DNA from: Clostridia bacterium
Lineage (GTDB): Bacteria > Bacillota > Clostridia > Christensenellales > Borkfalkiaceae
DNA length: 7,078 nucleotides
Direction: 5' to 3'
NCBI GenBank assembly: GCA_021205485.1
Contig: JAJPXK010000083.1
Location: 514-7,591 of the forward strand
The position numbers and the translations under genes were made by a program. The notes below the pieces were generated by a model. That model worked only from the letters and a program-made list of their open reading frames with translations, was not told where the DNA came from and did not search any database. Shown piece by piece: positions 4,734-7,078 of this stretch (positions are counted from its first letter, which is position 1; each line of letters opens with the position of its first letter).

Positions 4734-5530
4734 AGACTTGCCTTACTATCGCGGGGAGCGATTCAAGCGGCGGGGCTGGCATACAGGCCGACATAAAGAC
4801 TATGACCGCCCTCGGCGTGTACGCGATGAGCGCAATAACGTCGCTTACGGCGCAGAACACCTGCGGCGTCGCGGATATTTTCGAACCGCCCTGCGGATTT
4901 TTGGAAAAACAGCTCGACTGCATTTTTACGGATATTTTCCCCGACGCGGTAAAGACGGGCATGTTTTCCTCGGCCGAAGCGGTAAAAGCCGCCGCAGGAA
5001 AATTAAAGGAGTATAACGCAAAAAACATCGTGGTTGACCCCGTAATGGTCGCCACAAGCGGCTCTTTGCTTTCGGGCGGGGGCGCGGTTTCGGCGATGGA
5101 AAAGCATCTTTTCCCTATAGCCGATTTAATTACGCCGAATATCGCGGAGGCGGAAGTTTTATCAAAAATTAAAATCTCCTCGGCGGAAGATATGGAAAAA
5201 TCTGCTGAGGCAATCTATAAAAAATACGGCTGCGCCGTACTGTTGAAGGGCGGCCACCTTGCGGACTGCGCCGATGATTATTTGCGGCATAGTACGGGGG
5301 CAATCTGGCTTAAAGGCAAAAAAATAGCCAACAATAACACGCACGGCACGGGCTGCACGCTGTCAAGCGCCATAGCCTCTTACCTCGCCTTAGGGGAGGG
5401 ATTGGAGCAAGCCGTAAAAAAAGCCAAGGCGTACCTTGCGGGCGCCATTGCGGCGAATTTGAATTTAGGTAAGGGAAGCGGACCTTTGAATCACGCTTAC
5501 AACATAAATAAAGATAAGGAGAATTCTTAA
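4730..5530 (+). CDS. thiD: HMP / HMP-phosphate kinase ThiD
   Basis: A ribokinase-fold kinase of 266 residues, the same length as E. coli ThiD. It phosphorylates HMP and HMP phosphate to HMP pyrophosphate, the substrate of ThiE. Motifs in order: TIAGSDSSGGAGIQADIKT (6-24), the substrate-binding N-terminus; ITSLTAQNTCGV (36-47); DAVKTGMF (72-79); VDPVMVATSG (102-111); LITPNIAEAEVL (133-144); LLKGGHL (171-177); and NTHGTGCTLSSAIASYLALG (203-222), the anion hole with catalytic-loop Cys209. The common GSDPSGGAGIQ here has Ser for Pro at position 12, a mild variation. AAGGAGG at 4719-4725, four bases before the ATG, and the ATGA overlap with thiE support the start and translational coupling. Its TAA shares one base with the thiC ATG. 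Confidence 0.96.
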   Translation: MKTCLTIAGSDSSGGAGIQADIKTMTALGVYAMSAITSLTAQNTCGVADIFEPPCGFLEKQLDCIFTDIFPDAVKTGMFSSAEAVKAAAGKLKEYNAKNIVVDPVMVATSGSLLSGGGAVSAMEKHLFPIADLITPNIAEAEVLSKIKISSAEDMEKSAEAIYKKYGCAVLLKGGHLADCADDYLRHSTGAIWLKGKKIANNNTHGTGCTLSSAIASYLALGEGLEQAVKKAKAYLAGAIAANLNLGKGSGPLNHAYNINKDKENS

Positions 5531-6837
5531 TGGAAAGAACATACGCAACACAGATGGATGCCGCCCGCCGCGGCATAGTTACGCCCGAATTAAAGACGGT
5601 CGCCGAAAAAGAGAAGATGACTGTAGAGGAGCTTATGCCCCTCGTCGCTTCGGGCAAGGTTGTAATCCCCGCCAACAAAAACCATAAATGTATAAATCCC
5701 GAAGGCGTAGGCTCGATGCTTCGCACCAAAATCAACGTAAACCTCGGCGTTTCCCGCGACTGCAAGGACTACAATATAGCGATGCAGAAGGTTAATTCTG
5801 CCATAGCGATGGGCGCCGAAGCCATTATGGATTTATCCAGCCACGGCAACACTCAGCCATTCCGCAAAAAGCTCACTTCGGAATGCCCCGCGATGATAGG
5901 CACCGTTCCCGTTTACGACAGCGTAATCCACTACCAGAGGGACCTTGAAACGCTCACCGCCAAAGATTTTATCGATGTGGTAAGGCTTCACGCTCAGGAC
6001 GGCGTAGACTTTGTAACCCTTCACTGCGGCATCACCCGCAAGACCATAGACCAGATTAAAAAGCACAAGCGCAAGATGAATATCGTCTCCCGCGGGGGCT
6101 CGCTGGTGTTTGCGTGGATGTGCATGACGGGCGAAGAAAACCCCTTCTATGAATACTACGACGAAATTCTGGATATCTGCAGGGAGTACGACGTAACCAT
6201 CTCCTTAGGCGACGCCTGCCGCCCCGGCTGCCTCGCCGACGCCACCGACGTGTGCCAGATAGAGGAGCTTGTCCGCCTCGGCGAACTCACAAAAAGGGCT
6301 TGGCAAAAGGACGTGCAGGTGATGGTAGAGGGCCCCGGGCATGTTCCTATGGATCAGATAGCCGCCAATATGAAAGTACAGCAGACAATCTGCATGGGCG
6401 CCCCCTTCTACGTGTTAGGCCCCCTTGTAACCGACATCGCCCCCGGCTACGACCATATAACCTCGGCGATAGGCGGGGCAATAGCCGCTATGAACGGGGC
6501 GGCGTTCCTCTGCTACGTCACCCCCGCCGAACACCTCGCTCTGCCTAACGTAGACGACGTAAAGCAGGGCATTATCGCAAGCAGAATCGCGGCTCACGCA
6601 GCCGATATCGCCAAAGGCGTAAGAGGGGCGAGGGAGATAGACGACAAGATGGCGGAAGCCCGCAGAAAGCTTGACTGGGAAGGCCAATGGGCGTGCGCCA
6701 TAGACCCCGAGACGGCCAAGGCTATACGCGCCGACCGTTCGCCCGAACACGACGACACCTGCTCTATGTGCGGCAAGTTCTGCGCCGTACGCAGCATGAA
6801 TAAAGCCTTGAGCGGAGAGAAGGTGGATATTCTTTAA
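5530..6837 (+). CDS. thiC: Phosphomethylpyrimidine synthase ThiC (short form)
   Basis: A radical SAM enzyme of 435 residues that rearranges aminoimidazole ribotide into HMP phosphate, the thiamine pyrimidine. It matches the short ThiC form that lacks the N-terminal domain of the about 630-residue E. coli enzyme. Recognisable parts are TQMDAARRGIVTPE near the start, GSMLRTKINVNLGVSRDC (61-78), MDLSSHGN (100-107), VTLHCGITR (162-170), IVSRGGSL (185-192), LGDACRPGC (226-234), VEGPGHVPM (266-274), APGYDHITSAIGGA (304-317) and VTPAEHLALP (330-339). His271 and His335 occupy the metal-ligand positions with the 64-residue spacing I recall from Caulobacter ThiC. The C-terminal cluster motif is CSMCGKFC (Cys411, Cys414, Cys418), CX2CX3C rather than the CX2CX4C of the long form. 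AAGGAG at 5516-5521, eight bases before the ATG, supports the start. It is the last gene of the operon, overlapping the thiD stop by one base and followed by a terminator. Confidence 0.97.
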   Translation: MERTYATQMDAARRGIVTPELKTVAEKEKMTVEELMPLVASGKVVIPANKNHKCINPEGVGSMLRTKINVNLGVSRDCKDYNIAMQKVNSAIAMGAEAIMDLSSHGNTQPFRKKLTSECPAMIGTVPVYDSVIHYQRDLETLTAKDFIDVVRLHAQDGVDFVTLHCGITRKTIDQIKKHKRKMNIVSRGGSLVFAWMCMTGEENPFYEYYDEILDICREYDVTISLGDACRPGCLADATDVCQIEELVRLGELTKRAWQKDVQVMVEGPGHVPMDQIAANMKVQQTICMGAPFYVLGPLVTDIAPGYDHITSAIGGAIAAMNGAAFLCYVTPAEHLALPNVDDVKQGIIASRIAAHAADIAKGVRGAREIDDKMAEARRKLDWEGQWACAIDPETAKAIRADRSPEHDDTCSMCGKFCAVRSMNKALSGEKVDIL

Positions 6838-6852
6838 TTCAAAAACGGCTTT

Positions 6853-6884
6853 AAAAGGGTACCGTACAGGCGGTACCCTTTTTT
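6853..6884. terminator. Operon terminator, probably shared by convergent genes
   Basis: AAAAGGGTACCG (6853-6864) is perfectly complementary to 6871-6882, giving a 12-bp stem with loop TACAGG, and the run of six T at 6879-6884 completes a strong terminator 15 bases after thiC. Read on the minus strand the same stem ends in four T, and a minus-strand gene stops five bases away, so it can serve both directions. Confidence 0.92.
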
Positions 6885-6888
6885 AACT

Positions 6889-7078
6889 TTAAAACACGTT
6901 TTCAAATTTTATAGAGTAGCAGTCGGGGAGGTTTTCGGTAATTTCCATTACAACCTCAAGATTGGCGAGGGCGAGGTCAAATTTTTCCGTCTTTATAAAA
7001 CTGCAGGCCTCGTTCAGCCAGTAGTCTATATACGAAATATCGTTGTGCGGCAAAAAAACGTGCAGATTTTTGCGCTTT
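6889..7078 (-). CDS. C-terminal fragment of a DUF4363-like protein (partial, runs off right edge)
   Basis: Reading the minus strand from the right edge gives 62 uninterrupted codons ending in a TAA whose + strand position is 6889-6891. The 5' part is beyond the window. Base and codon composition match a real gene rather than a shadow, and no + strand gene covers this stretch. The peptide contains VFLPHNDISYIDYWLNEACSF, then an amphipathic helix with ALANLEVVMEITENLP, and ends KFENVF. The order 'H-N/D-x-I ... I ... AL..LE.....E.LP ... NxF' resembles the C-terminal domain of DUF4363 proteins of Clostridia (HxEID ... EHIPE ... NIF), small N-terminally anchored helical proteins of unknown function. 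This is from memory of the family; function unknown. The gene converges on the thiamine operon and shares its terminator, with no sign that it is part of the pathway. Confidence 0.7.
   Translation of the reverse strand, partial: KRKNLHVFLPHNDISYIDYWLNEACSFIKTEKFDLALANLEVVMEITENLPDCYSIKFENVF

Noticed and set aside
5310..6750. Long minus-strand ORFs under thiD and thiC
   Set aside because: They are antisense shadows of well-identified genes in a codon-biased region, with no ribosome binding sites or family motifs.
1..7078. Mobile element, phage or defence system in the window
   Set aside because: No transposase, integrase, tRNA, attachment-site duplication or defence-type protein is visible. 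Apart from small non-coding repeats the region is a conventional biosynthetic operon.

Overview
The window is essentially one complete thiamine (vitamin B1) biosynthesis operon on the + strand. It is controlled at its 5' end by a TPP riboswitch and closed by a strong intrinsic terminator. The gene order is thiS, thiF, thiG, thiH, tenI-like, thiE, thiD, thiC. The organism looks like an anaerobic Gram-positive of the Clostridia, probably an uncultured gut lineage; this is inferred, not proven. The reasons are oxygen-sensitive ThiH (radical SAM tyrosine lyase) instead of the oxidase ThiO, short clostridial-type ThiF and ThiC, strong AGGAGG-type ribosome binding sites, tightly overlapping genes, a riboswitch acting through a transcription terminator, and dispersed intergenic repeats of kinds I associate with gut Clostridia.

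Layout: 1-50 holds the intrinsic terminator of an unseen upstream gene. An extended -10 promoter lies at 84-112, the TPP aptamer at about 121-206, and a terminator/antiterminator switch runs to 261. thiS (281-475) and thiF (477-1112) are nearly contiguous. Next come a 253-base gap filled with two repeat types, thiG (1366-2136), and a 126-base gap filled by a third repeat type. From 2263 to 6837 thiH, tenI-like, thiE, thiD and thiC overlap each other by 1 to 14 bases. A 12-bp hairpin terminator at 6853-6884 ends the operon. A convergent minus-strand gene, seen only as its last 62 codons, enters from the right edge and resembles DUF4363 proteins.

How the genes work together: ThiF adenylates the C-terminal glycine of ThiS, which then carries sulfur. 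ThiH makes dehydroglycine from tyrosine. ThiG joins these with deoxyxylulose 5-phosphate to form the thiazole. The TenI-like protein probably aromatises the ThiG product. ThiC makes the pyrimidine (HMP-P), ThiD phosphorylates it, and ThiE couples the two halves to thiamine phosphate. Not present here are the sulfur donor to ThiS, thiamine-phosphate kinase (thiL), thiazole salvage kinase (thiM) and any transporter.

I see no novel system. The points worth a second look are the repeats that occupy the only two real gaps in the operon, one of which reaches into the 5' region of thiH; the tandem TenI/ThiE pair; a clear mutually exclusive riboswitch pairing; and the tighter cysteine motif of ThiC.
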